DNA of 64,000 nt from Branchipolynoe longqiensis (GCA_030323885.1 CM059187.1:134318029-134382028), one strand, 5' to 3'. Counted from the first letter of the stretch, positions 50,871-61,361 are shown. Notes: generated by a model from the sequence alone, not told the origin. Made by a program: numbers and translations.

Positions 50871-52259
50871 TTAGATTCGGCACTGACGCTGACCCAGTTT
50901 GCATCTGCCTGACCATCTCGGGTCGCCCCCCCACAGGCGCCCTGATATCTGCACATGGTTACGATATAACATATTACCCGACTCGTTCAAAATTTGATAT
51001 TCTCTCCCAGAAACCCGAGTCCGTCCCAAAATAACCCCTTTTTTCCATTCCCCAGCATGATTTTTGTACTTTATCTTATCTCCGACTTTCATAGGTTTGT
51101 GCGGCTTACCACACTTCCGGTCATGAAACGCTTTCTGAGTTCGCTGCCGTTTGGCTGTCTGGCATCTCTTTGGACTTTGCGTCTCGGGCACCAAGATTTC
51201 CTCCGCCATAGGCAATCTGCCCCTCAACCTCCTGCTCATGAGCAGCTGCACCGGAGATGCATTTAGGACGGGCAACGGAGTATTACGATAATTTAGCAAA
51301 GCTAACTGAAAATCAGACCCAGTCTTCCCGCACTTCTTTAACATGTCCTTGACTGTCCGCACAAACCGTTCTACCTGCCCATTGCTACGAGGATACTGTG
51401 GACTGGAATACACGGCCTTAAACCCGTAGTGTAGCACAAACTCCCTATACTCATGACTCTTAAACTGTGGACCAGTGTCTGACACGACCTGACTAGGAAT
51501 ACCATGCCTTGCAAAATTATCCTTCAACGCATCAATAACAGTGACGGACGACGTATCGCCCAACAGCGTCACCTCTGGATACTTTGTGTAGTAATCTACA
51601 GTTATCAGATAACTTTTATGATCTAATTCAAACAAATCAGCACCAACTTTTTCATATGGTTGACAGGTGATCGGGTGATTTATCAGGGGCTCGTTATGCA
51701 AATTTTTCCGGTTGTTTTGGCAAGTGTCACACCGACTGACCTTATCTTCAATTTGTTTATTCATGTTCGGCCAAAACATACAGTCACGTGCCAACTGCTT
51801 GGACTTTGTCACACTTAGGTGTGTCTCATGTAACGCCTCTATCATTTCACCACGAAGACCCGGAGGAACCACCACACGATTGCCGTTCATCACAAGATTG
51901 TTTTCTATCGTTAAGTCGTGTTTGTACTGTCTCAGACACGGCGGTGTCTGTATGCGTGTAGTGTGGAACCCATCTTCAATGTGTGAGATCAACAGGGACT
52001 CCTCCACCGTACCATATTCGCATACAATCTTACTCAACAAACTCGACGACTGCAGGTCCACTGCGGCAACGCAGAACATGTCATCGAACAGGCTATCATG
52101 ACCTACTTTGACGCTATGCACCCTGGATAACGTGTCTGCAAAAAACATCAAAGAACCCTTCACATGACATAACTGAATATTGTAATTTTGCAATCGCATC
52201 CGCATTCTCTGCATTTTAGCAGAAAGTTTATGAATTGGCTTCTGCATTATCGCCACCAA
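50871..52259 (-). CDS. Gypsy-2C RNase H end plus integrase (462 codons, open)
   Basis: MVAIMQKPIHKLSAKMQRM and ADTLSRVHS end RNase H. The integrase zinc region has HETHLSVTKSK (the second His is kept) and CDTCQNNRKN. The core has GADLFELDHKSYLITVDYY, VVSDTGPQFKSHEY (Asp kept, the usual Asn is Thr) and RSNGQVERF (Glu kept). The chromodomain-like end has GREYQILNESGNMLYRN. Between RNase H and the zinc finger the segment CEYGTVEESLL matches gag instead of the copy A linker. The frame is shifted from RT, so it is not expressed as Pol. Confidence 0.85.
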   Translation of the reverse strand: MVAIMQKPIHKLSAKMQRMRMRLQNYNIQLCHVKGSLMFFADTLSRVHSVKVGHDSLFDDMFCVAAVDLQSSSLLSKIVCEYGTVEESLLISHIEDGFHTTRIQTPPCLRQYKHDLTIENNLVMNGNRVVVPPGLRGEMIEALHETHLSVTKSKQLARDCMFWPNMNKQIEDKVSRCDTCQNNRKNLHNEPLINHPITCQPYEKVGADLFELDHKSYLITVDYYTKYPEVTLLGDTSSVTVIDALKDNFARHGIPSQVVSDTGPQFKSHEYREFVLHYGFKAVYSSPQYPRSNGQVERFVRTVKDMLKKCGKTGSDFQLALLNYRNTPLPVLNASPVQLLMSRRLRGRLPMAEEILVPETQSPKRCQTAKRQRTQKAFHDRKCGKPHKPMKVGDKIKYKNHAGEWKKGVILGRTRVSGREYQILNESGNMLYRNHVQISGRLWGGDPRWSGRCKLGQRQCRI

Positions 52260-52305
52260 CGGCTTGTGGTCCGTTTGAATTTGAACTTCTTTGCCAAAGA
52301 TATAC

Positions 52306-53175
52306 TCATGAAACCTCTGGCATCCGAAACATGGCGAGCATCTCTTTTTCTATAGTGACATAACCATGCTGCGCTGAGTTAAGCGCACGAGATGCGAGTG
52401 CGATCGGCTTGTCATCCTGCATCAACACAGCACCTAAAGCTGACTGACAAGCATCTACCTGAATGACAATGAGTTTCTTAACGTTGTAATACGCTAACAC
52501 AGGAGCAGTTCTTAACTTCTCCTTCAACTTATCAAACGCGCCCTGCTGTTCGGTCTGCCAGTGCCACTTGACGTCCTTAGCGAGGAGCGTGCGCAGTGGT
52601 TTAGCTATCTCGGACATGTTGGATATGAACTTGTGTACATATCCAACCATGCCCAGGAACCTTTGGACGCCTTGTTTGTCACGCAGCTTTAGCATGTCAA
52701 CTATTGCTTGTATTCTGTCTGGATCAGGTTTCACACCCTGCTGGGTAAGTTGATGACCTACATATTTCACTGTAGTTTTACATAGCAAAGTCTTAGCATC
52801 GTTTAATTTCAGATTAACTGACCTAGCTCGGTCCAACACAGCTCGGAGCCGCTCGTTGTGCTCCTCATCCGTTGACCGATATACCAAAATATCGTCCGTG
52901 ACTATCCCAATACCGGGTATATCGCCCATGACACGGTGCATTTCCTGAATAAAAATGTCACCGGCTGTTTTGATGCCAAAAGGCAAGCGGGTATACCTGT
53001 ACCGGCCCCACGGAGTATTGAACGTGCACAAACATGAACTTTCATCATCTAATTCTATGTGCCAATACCCTGTCTTTGCATCTAAAACCGAAAAATACTT
53101 TGCATCTGCCGTTTTGGCAATAATTTCATCAATAGTTTTGGTAGGAAAAGGCCCTCTCTTTATCGCCTTGTTCAA
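52306..53175 (-). pseudogene. Gypsy-2C reverse transcriptase and RNase H start
   Basis: A 289-codon frame with YFSVLDAKTGYWHIELDDE, RYTRLPFGIKTAGDIF, the catalytic box GIVTDDILVY, LGMVGYVHKFISNMSEI and DACQSALGAVLMQDDKPIA. It ends just after VTIEKEMLAMF, where about two bases are missing compared with copy A. Upstream, a poly-A run on the element strand (53207-53219) has shifted the frame before KIRICLD. Confidence 0.85.
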
Positions 53176-53376
53176 CTTAGTCGGATCCAGACAAATCCTG
53201 ATCTTGTTTTTTTTTTTTTACGATAGTTATAGAATTAACCCACTCGGTAGGTTCATCCTGTTCAACTATGACCCCTAACTCAACCATGCGATCAAGCTCA
53301 CTTCGTAGCTTACTCTGAATGGCAAACGGAATCCGCGGATCAATGACAGGTTGGATCAATGACAGGTTGAATAGAT

Positions 53377-54355
53377 TTATCGACATGAATGACAGCATTT
53401 GCCTTGATCAAACCCAAACCTTACCAGCTTCTCCGCCCGAGGGCTGGGACTGTTCGTCGGCTCGGAAATGTTCGTCGGCACAGCACAGTGTACCTCATCC
53501 ACACGCACCAGCAGGTTCAAAGTCACACAAGCCTGCTTGCCCAAAATAGGCTGACAATCCGGTACCACTTGGAATTTGAGCACTCTGTCGTTGACGTCCA
53601 GCAGCGCCTCCCCATCAGGAGTGATCCGGTGACCGGAGAACGTCACCAATGAACACCTGGTGTTCGTCAGCCGCCCTGGAGCAACTCTGTCGAAGACGTA
53701 CCTCGGCAGTACGTTCGCCTCCGAACCGGTGTCGAGCTTGAACCTGACAGGACAACCGTTCACCCGAACGATCGCGTGCCACAGCTCGGCATCCTGACCG
53801 GCACCACTGTTGCCAGCACGTTGACCTCCGCCGGATCCGGGTCTTGCTCAGCATTGTGAGGGTCAGGCTCTTCCATGGTAAGCTCGTTGACGCTGCCCAG
53901 CCTGCTACTGCAGACCTTACCGAAGTGCCCGATCTTCTTACAGGCTATGCAAGCCTTTCCTTTTGCTGGGCAGACTCCCCGGCGGTGTTCATATCCACAG
54001 TTCTGGCAGCGGATCTGAACTCTCCAGCACCGGCGCCGTCGGCATTCCAAGATGGCGATTTCCAAGATGGCGTCACCGATGACCGAACCGCCAGTGCACC
54101 GGTACGCGCATTAGCATAGTTCCGAATGAAATCAATCTCCTTACTTTCCATGTCTGATTTGGTGTCCTCCAACAGATCTGAACTAAATTCACTCATTTCA
54201 CACATACTAACACATTTTCCCAATGTTAACTCCGTAGTTTGAAGCAGTTTGTTCCGTAAGTTCACACTTTTAACGCCAGCCACAATCCGATCACGCAACA
54301 GCGACTCCTCCACCGTACCATATTCACAATCCTTCACATTGTCTCTCAACGCCGT
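53377..54355 (-). pseudogene. Gypsy-2C gag and protease, broken
   Basis: The gag part (53945-54349) has YGTVEESLLRDRIVAGVKS and the knuckle CIACKKIGHFGKVC. The protease part (53377-53763) has FKLDTGSEANVLPRYVF with the normal catalytic triad. A small deletion near 53800 removes part of the acidic linker, and a 17-base phrase is duplicated at 53336-53368. The 5' end of gag is absent. Confidence 0.85.
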
Positions 54356-54359
54356 GAAC

Positions 54360-54465
54360 TTTGAACTAATGTAAAGTAGATACTAGTGATCGATCTAATA
54401 TATTTATCTCATAAAAAATACAGAAATTCAAATCCATCGGACTATGCAACTTTAAAATTTGTTAG
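54360..54465 (+). repeat. Interspersed repeat R1
   Basis: TATTTATCTCATAAAAAATA, CAGAAATTCAAATCCATCGG and ACTATGCAACTTTAAAA match the copy split around the SINE at 60548. Confidence 0.65.
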
Positions 54466-55204
54466 AAAGAAATGTTGGGAGGGTGATGAGCGGGGTGCGG
54501 ATCTTATTGCTTCGATAACGGAAGTATCTTAATTATCATCCCAGTGAGAGCAAATTCAAATGTCATTGTAATTTAGAATAGAGGAATGAGGATATTATAC
54601 ATGTTACATACTTGACTAAAATACAGACTATCAAACTCTATTTTTCCAGTTACTGTACAATCCACTTGTCCTTGTTATATTAATACCGACATCTAGTTGG
54701 GGGGCAATACTGCTTACTTATATGAGTTCAATGCATGCCAGATTAGACTAGTTTAAAATGGTAAATGACATTATATATAATAGTGATGGTCACTATTTAT
54801 AGTAAAAACAAGTAACGTAACCAACATGGCCTTCGCTACCGACACACGGCTCAGTCAACCAATCTTATGCAATGCTCATTAAAAGATTAACACATCTGGA
54901 TTAGCGTTGAAACGTTATTATTCGGTATATATATATGTCATGGATTAGATAGTGGAGGCTGAAATAGATCATAGAGTTATTTTTTAATCACACTCTTCTA
55001 CAATTAGTGGCCATGCAATCTTGAACCCGAGAACTTCAGGCCTACAGTATAAACATTTTACAAAATGCCCTTTTAAAATGTAGGCCTACACATAAGGGAT
55101 ATCATCAGTTGATACTTGTTGATATTATCCGTCTTGGGGAAACCTTAATTTCAGTAATTAGAGTACCTGCTCCCACGTCGGGCTATTAAAATACAGTTAA
55201 ATTA
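54466..55204. other. Intergenic, no gene seen
   Basis: AT-rich, no sustained ORF, no clear repeat. Confidence 0.5.
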
Positions 55205-55241
55205 TTTGTTTGTTTGCGTTTTGCGTCCTGGCAACATCTAA
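55205..55241 (-). repeat. SINE-1 tail fragment
   Basis: TTTGCGTCCTGGCAACATCT is the reverse of the SINE tail; a MITE was inserted at its end. Confidence 0.6.
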
Positions 55242-55846
55242 AGGGGCTGTCACATTAGGTTTTTGGGGGGGAGCGTACGGCGGCATAGGCGCATTACGTC
55301 ATATATGTCGGTATACACCATCATATGCTCCGCATATGCCATCATGTGCAGGCCTATGCCGCTGTACGCCGCCATACGCTTTCTCCCGTCCGTCCGTCCA
55401 AAGTTTTTTGTGCATGCTCAAAAAATCTCGACCTATGGGGGCGTATGGTTCATACGCTACTCATACGCTCCTCGTACGCTGGGGGTACGCCGGCATATGC
55501 TAGGGGTACGCCGGCGTATGCTACTCATACGCTCAACTTGCGTCACGGGCGTATCTCTGGCATATCTCGGGCGTATGCAGCGTACGCAGACCCTACGAGT
55601 TGCGTATGGGAGCGTATTCGTAGCGTATGCAAAGCGTATGAGTAGCGTATGGCGGCGTATGCCTGACCTATGGTCTCTGTATATACACTCCTAAAATAAT
55701 CATATGCTCCTCATACGCTCCTCATAGGTTCCACATACGCTCAAAACCACCCGAGAGGTCACCAAAGGTCATGATAGGCCGGCACGCGCAGGACTTACGT
55801 AGGTTTTCAATACGCTCCCGCCATACGCCGTAATGTGACAGGGCCT
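55242..55846. mobile_element. MITE built of CATACGC/GCGTATG words, TSD TAA
   Basis: The ends are AGGGGCTGTCACATTA and the complement of TAATGTGACAGGGCCT, flanked by TAA on both sides (55239-55241, 55847-55849). The 605-bp interior holds dozens of CATACGC, CATATGC and GCGTATG words in both orientations. Three open frames on the plus strand are repeat artefacts. Confidence 0.9.
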
Positions 55847-55849
55847 TAA

Positions 55850-56172
55850 GCTACTAGCTAGGTCACATCACGACGAGGCAGATAAATTATTTGTTTGTTT
55901 GCGTGTTACATACTCGCAACATGTATGTTGTATGAGTCAAGGTAGCCACCGTAGTAAGATATACTTAGAAAATAATGACAGCATATAGAAGCACCTTGGA
56001 ATAGACTGCACGCTCTAGCTACCATAGCAACCTCAATCCCACCAACTTACACAGTGAACGACACTAAGAAAGGCATACCACTCTGTGTGATCCCTCTGTC
56101 ACTCACTACGCACATATTTCTTTATATAAATAGAGAATTCACACAAAGTTGTGCTGACGGGTATTCATCTGG
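55850..56172. other. Intergenic, no gene seen
   Basis: A second weak SINE-tail-like phrase lies at about 55885-55925 (ATTATTTGTTTGTTTGCGTG). Confidence 0.4.
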
Positions 56173-56180
56173 GTACAGTC

Positions 56181-56553
56181 AAAGACCCTATAATACTAAG
56201 ACGGCTCACTCCCTATCTCTCCAATGGTAAATTTTGCAGTGCCACCTTGTGGTGGGTTTGATCAGCCGGCTGCTGGTTGGTATTTCACATGTAAACACAT
56301 GCAATTATATTATACATGAGATAGGTAAGTATGAATATACATCAATATGAAATTGCTATGAACAAATACCCATCATCATCAGCATCGCCATCATCACACA
56401 TCTTTCACGTCTTTCACGTTCATATATACATTTATACATATAATATAGCACCTGTTTAACCAAGAGAACAGGCAGCGCACCAAGTGGTGGGTTTGATCAT
56501 TTTGATTACACAATACAGGCTGAGTGAGCTGTCTTAGTATTATAGGGTCTTTG
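56181..56553. mobile_element. hAT-like MITE with 8-bp duplication GTACAGTC
   Basis: A terminal repeat of about 33 bp, AAAGACCCTATAATACTAAG onward, with its complement at the right. The exact 8-bp GTACAGTC lies on both sides (56173-56180, 56554-56561). An inner GTGGTGGGTTTGATCA phrase is repeated directly at about 56241 and 56483. Non-coding. Confidence 0.85.
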
Positions 56554-56561
56554 GTACAGTC

Positions 56562-57360
56562 CTGGTTTATGTGGTGGTCTATACCGGCTCCCTTTAATAT
56601 TTTTGGTAAGATGGTAGGTGAATGCACATGATATTGATAGAATAAATAAGTAAATCTAACTAGAGGCAACAGCTTTCAGCAAAAAAGAATATGAGGTAAT
56701 ATGTATAATACTCAGCGGGTACATTTTGGGATTAGTTTAATTTACACAATTGAATTTGAACAGGAAGGTGAGTGTAATAAGATGAAGTGGCGTGTGTTGT
56801 TTCCAAATAATCACATGCCTATCCTTTTTAAAGGGCCTTCTTTATGTAATTTTAATGCATAAGTCGTAAGTGGTTGGCTTATAGCATTATTGTATGCCGT
56901 ACTCGGTGATTAATTGTCTTAGCATAATGCCATGTATATGCACATGTCTTAAGTTTGTCGAGTTGGGTTTGAACTTTAGGTTGTTTCCTTAATGCTCTGT
57001 AGTTTGGTAGCAAGTTATTATTTGCTTGAAAACGTGTGTTTAGTTCCTTCTTTTCTTACACGTAGTCATAAAATCGTTATGTTGGCCTCATTTATACATG
57101 ACAATTGGCCCATGGCTGGCAGCCCAAATTAGCCCAACTTCCCGGTCCTCATTGGACCAATGTTGGCGTACTGATGTGATCCAATATTGGTATGAGCCGA
57201 CAGTGACAACAAAACAATGAGGTAGTGTTTGCGTAGTGATATGAGTCAATTATACAGAAATATCTGCGTATTCCTGATCAGAAATACAAATAATGAAAGA
57301 AAATATAATATAGTTCAAGACTAGCTGGGTCACTTTTCTCAATGAGTGAGTGGGTGACAT
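56562..57360. other. Intergenic, no gene seen
   Basis: AT-rich, unique-looking sequence on both strands; no domain or repeat recognised. Confidence 0.5.
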
Positions 57361-57760
57361 ATATATATGTGTAGTAGTCTGAACATGAGCTCTACTATCA
57401 CGCGGTAGCAGCGCAGACTACGATGCCATCAGCGCAGTACCATTACACTGCGCTAGGTGGCGGCACGGGTAGCCACCGGTCAGACCCCAACTGGGCTGAC
57501 CTCTACTGCATGTGGTTGACCCCCCCCCCCCCCCACCCCCCACACACACACACCTATAGAGTCGATTTGGGATCTGGCGAGTCAGGGGGCGGGTCAGACA
57601 ACTACTGACGCCGCGGAGAGCAGATGGTTCAATAAACCAAGGGTGAAGCGTACACTGAATTGAATCTTGGTGTTCTTCCGTGTGACTGCGTGTGAGTGAG
57701 AGAGTCGGAGGGCCGTGGGCCATTACATATGTATACATGTATGATATCAGTTGGGAGTAA
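57361..57760. other. Possible solo LTR or repeat remnant
   Basis: It begins near TGTGTAGTAGTCTGAACATG and contains a poly-C run (57521-57540) and an AATAAA followed by TGAATCTTGGTGTTC, as in R-U5 regions. No matching second copy is present here, so this is only a suggestion. Confidence 0.2.
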
Positions 57761-57854
57761 CTTAGAACCCAACTCCTTATTAAAAGAAATTCCTCCGAGC
57801 TAGTGGAGGCTAGGCCCCGCGCAGGAGGCAGAGCGGTGTATGATGGGGGTCCCC

Positions 57855-57958
57855 CCCCCACCCCCCACCCGGACAGTGTGTGTGTGTGTGGGGGTGAGTG
57901 TAGGACAATACAGGCGATAAAGGGTTTATCACTATCCATATATGTATATATATAAATG

Positions 57959-57993
<35 letters not shown>

Positions 57994-58017
57994 ATATATG
58001 TATGTCTAAGTATTATG

Positions 58018-58057
<40 letters not shown>

Positions 58058-58140
58058 TATTATATATATATGGAACAGCTATATGCATAGGTGTGTATAT
58101 ATATACACACCTATATATAGCTATATATACATATAGCTAT
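57855..58140. repeat. Simple repeats: C-run, TG, TA and TATATG tracts
   Basis: CCCCCCCC, (TG)n at 57878-57890 and 57976-57993, and (TA)n at about 57950-58075, ending in ATATATACACACCTATATAT palindromic tracts. Confidence 0.95.
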
Positions 58141-58930
58141 TCCATAAAACTTAGACTGGGTCACTGGGGTAAACTAAACGTGTACTATGCAACACCTATG
58201 TAAGAACTTGGAACTACTGGAGCATGTCATTCACCACCCCTGGTAGAAATGAGCATTACTATGAATCTCAGGATCCAATTAAGATGTATGTGGTCATATG
58301 TCGGCATGCGATCATGAGTCAACCATCATAAACAGTCATTAACTCAATATTGTAAAATCTGTGCAATCTTTCAACCATTTTCTAACATTTGCCCGACGTC
58401 ATCATGTTATTAGGTTACTTTTAGCATAGAGAATTTCAGTTTAGTACTACAATATGGGTTTTTGTTATTTCAGTTGTCTAATTCTGCATCACCGTCTAGA
58501 TGAACCATTTATGTTGGGAGTGTATTTAATACTCATTATACTGTGTTGGGATTCCTTTGAGGTTTTTTTAATTGTTTTTGTTTGTTCAGTCATGGCTATA
58601 ATTAAGATCATTGTAGTTCAATATGGGAAAGATTGGTGGGGTTTTCACAATTTTATTTGGCGTGGTCTGATTTTGTGAAAGGTATTTTGTTCCTTGTCAC
58701 TTGATATTTTCTTTTGCCGTTTCTGTCCTTGTAATTTTATTATGTGGTATGATACCTAAGCATTTGTAATTGGTTACTTCTTTGCGCGCCATTATTAAAT
58801 TCCATTTATATTGTTTTAAAGGACAGGAAGTCCACTAGACTTTTAATAGGTACACCTCACATTGTTTTGACTCAATTTCTTTGGATCTTTCAGCGGTGAC
58901 AGGACCCCCCCCGCCCCCCGCCCCCCAGCA
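58141..58930. other. Intergenic, possible degenerate LINE piece on minus strand
   Basis: At about 58400-58810 the minus strand gives short readable fragments (KEVTNYKCLGIIPHNK, FPILNYNDL) between many stops. They vaguely recall an RT C-terminal part; not enough to assign. Confidence 0.25.
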
Positions 58931-59605
58931 ACTATCCGCCATTACGATGGGGAACTTCAATTCGGTCAGCCCGAATGTGGACAGGACACGAGAGGACAAC
59001 CCATGGGCGAAGGATGTAAGGGAATATAATGCAACTTCCATATGAATAACAAATTGAACCATCTGTGGGAAAACCACCACAGACTCATGTGGGAGGTCGG
59101 CGGGACCAAGTGGTCCTTAGCCGCTGCCGTATTGGCCACTCGCGACTTACACATTCTTTTCTGTTCAAGGGGGACCCTCCCCCTGAATGTATTGGGTGTC
59201 AGTCTCCACTTACACTCAAACACATTTTGTTGAGTTGTGTCGATTTCTTGGCCCTGTGCCAACAGTTTTATACTGCAAGCAGCATGCACAACCTTTTCAC
59301 AAAAGTAAAAAAAGAAAACATTTTAGCCTTTTTAAGGGCAGCTGGTCTATATCATCACATATAGTCCCTTAAACAAATTAGATCAATTAACAACATTTAA
59401 CTTTTATCTTAATTCTATTTCCTTTAGCCATAAATTATGCAACTGTAAGCTTTTTAAATCCACAATGTACTGACACAAAATTGATTCTGTGCTTTTGCAT
59501 TCTGTTAAAGCGATGGTTGAATAAAAAACAAACAATTCTCGCCGTGAATATGGCCTATGCTGCTGAGCCGGCATAAAGAAACCACCAATCAATCAATCAA
59601 TCCAT
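58931..59605 (+). mobile_element. 3' end of an I/Nimb-clade LINE
   Basis: A 100-codon frame (59065-59364) reads IGHSRLTHSFLFKGDPPPEC, IGCQSPLTLKHILLSC and ENILAFLRAAGLY. This is the Cys/His segment after RNase H at the end of I/Nimb-type ORF2. A 3' UTR follows, ending GCCGGCATAAAGAAACCACC and then CAAT repeats (59584-59602). The upstream RNase H is decayed. 5' truncated. Confidence 0.75.
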
Positions 59606-59659
59606 ATGAAGTTAATCTACTAACTTCCATGTTATAAGTACACAACCAGTTATTGCCTA

Positions 59660-59925
59660 CATGTAGCCCACATATAGACGAACCTTGCCGTACACGACTA
59701 CTCCCTCCAGTATTATATAGAGTGGTTGACGCTGTAAACTATACAGTGCACTCTGCTCCCCTTCTAATTGGACAGAGTGGTGTGTGCTGTAAGACAATAG
59801 AGCACCGATTACTCTCTCACCAATGTGTGTAACCAACCAAGATTTTTCAATGGCTGGAAGACCAGTGCCCCAGCACCGACAGATTGTATGGTCAGATGAA
59901 TAAACACATTTACTACCCAACAAAT
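59660..59925 (+). repeat. Interspersed repeat R2
   Basis: AATGGCTGGAAGACCAGTGC, CCCAGCACCGACA and TCAGATGAATAAACAC, the plus-orientation copy of the repeat at 19565 and 32340. Confidence 0.7.
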
Positions 59926-60045
59926 AATATTGTTTGGAAAACTGTATGGTAAAATTGTCTGAAATACTGTAATTGGGAAACAAATTGATGGGTAGACTTA
60001 CACTAAGGTCATAATCCTGATACCGGCTTATAAACTACCAAATCA

Positions 60046-60268
60046 GTTGTTGTTATTGTTTGATATAATATCACATCCTAGCCACATCTAAGTTCATATT
60101 AAGACAGGTACCACTTGTGACAGTATGCACTCATAGCGACTTTATATCTATAGTGTTGTCTCACTGGGTGACCGAACTACTGGCACCATGCCCCAATATC
60201 ACCCCTCAGTCGCCATATTCTAATACCGAGCGAACCAGTTCTTTTGCTATCCTATTAAAGCTGCCTAG
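60046..60268 (-). repeat. SINE-1, diverged copy
   Basis: Reverse orientation: ACATCTAAGTTCATATTAAG, AGACAGGTACCACTTGTGAC and CACCCCTCAGTCGCCA. The body is older than the copy at 60548. Confidence 0.7.
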
Positions 60269-60514
60269 TCCTATAAACGCATTAAATATTGTAAAGCAGA
60301 ACACGTATCTAGATTTGAATCTACATATCCAACTTAGATACTGGTGCACTTAGATTCTATGAATATTTGTTGCTACATAGAATAGCATATTATATCAATT
60401 TAATGGAACCTGTTACTTCTGAGTCTTATTTGATCCGAATTTCGACAAGCATGCCAACATTAATTGTTCTAGGTTACACTTCAAACGTCTCATAAGTTAC
60501 TCATTTTAAAGCAA

Positions 60515-60890
60515 AGTTACTTCAAACTAAAGTAAGGTAGATTAGAATGTTGTTGTTTTACGTCCTAGAAACATCTAAGGTCATATCAGGACGGGTACCG
60601 ACTTGTGACAGTGCTCACTCATGGCGACTTTATAGTGCTTCCCCACTGGAAGATCATGGCACCAGCACCATGACCTGATATCCCACTCAGTCACATTATC
60701 CTCACACTGAGCCAACCAGTCCTTGCCCTATCCTAATAATGCCGAGCGCCAGGCTAGGAAGCAACAAGTATCAATTTTTAAGTCATTGGTTTGACTCGAC
60801 CAGGGTTCGAAGCCACGATTAGAACGATCAACCTATTATAGTTATCTCAGAAAATGACTGAAACTCAAAACCATTAGACTATGCAACTTT
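60515..60890 (+). repeat. Interspersed repeat R1, split by a SINE
   Basis: TAAAGTAAGGTAGATTAGAA on the left (60528-60547) and ATTAGAACGATCAACC to GACTATGCAACTTTAA on the right, with SINE-1 between. Confidence 0.65.
60548..60816 (-). mobile_element. SINE-1 with 8-bp target duplication
   Basis: Reverse copy, tail TTACGTCCTAGAAACATCTA to B-box region GACCAGGGTTCGAAGCC. Flanked by GATTAGAA on both sides (60540-60547, 60817-60824), inside repeat R1. Confidence 0.9.
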
Positions 60891-61026
60891 AATGCCGAGT
60901 GTAAGGTTAGGTAGCGACAAGTATCAATTTTCTAAGTAATTGGTTTGACTCTCTCGAGCTTTGAACCTACGACCTCCCACATGGAAGCCCACCTAACATG
61001 CTTAGCAATTCGTCCGTCTCATCCAG
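60890..61026 (-). repeat. SINE-1 head and partial body
   Basis: TTGGTTTGACTCTCTCGAGC, GAACCTACGACCTCCCACAT and TTCGTCCGTCTCATCC correspond to the head in reverse. The tail is missing. Confidence 0.65.
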
Positions 61027-61247
61027 TTAGTAGCGATTAAGTGTGGGCCATTCACGTTGTAACCTAATAATTGATTAATTAATTAATAATTGGTTCAAAA
61101 TTAGCTTTCCATTCCCCTTCCCCCTGCAGTTGATTACAGATGGTGTTAGATTATGACTAGATGTATGTGACCAAAATTGTCTTATTCACTTACAGTATAC
61201 TAATGAGCCAATAGAACTGAACAGACCATGCTCGTTATTGTTTACAG

Positions 61248-61361
61248 TGGAAGGAGGGTCAGGAGGCTCCCACTCTGCCGTTGCCACTTCCACCAACCAC
61301 AAGCAAGTCAGAAATGTTTAACAGTGTCCTATTTCAGAGCATAGACAAACATGCAGAAAAG
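61248..61361 (+). CDS. Kyphoscoliosis-peptidase/hillarin-like gene, exon a
   Basis: The acceptor TTTACAG ends at 61247 and the donor GTAAGC begins at 61362. The 38 codons begin WKEGQEAPTLPLPLPPT, a Pro-rich linker, and end MFNSVLFQSIDKHAEK. This last segment is the usual lead-in to the transglutaminase-like domain of this family. The exon starts and ends on codon boundaries. Earlier exons, with the true start, were not found and may be further left or outside recognisable sequence. Confidence 0.75.

Larger units (their letters stand above)
50356..54360 (-). mobile_element. Gypsy-2 copy C, 5' truncated
   Basis: It is collinear with copy A on the minus strand: gag-protease, RT, RNase H, integrase, 3' stretch, polypurine tract (complement TCCCCCTCAAAG) and 3' LTR. 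The element ends abruptly inside gag near 54355, where repeat R1 begins; there is no 5' LTR. It does not carry the LINE that interrupts copy A. Confidence 0.9.

Noticed and set aside
55263..55694. A 143-codon ORF and a CRISPR-like look of repeated CATACGC words
   Set aside because: The sequence is the interior of a MITE with clear ends and a TAA duplication. The words are irregularly spaced and in both orientations, with no spacer structure.
57361..57760. Solo LTR as a firm call
   Set aside because: A TG start and AATAAA-like signal are suggestive, but no second copy, inverted ends or target duplication can be shown.
57942..58203. Tyr/Ile-rich frames
   Set aside because: Translation of TA and TG microsatellites.
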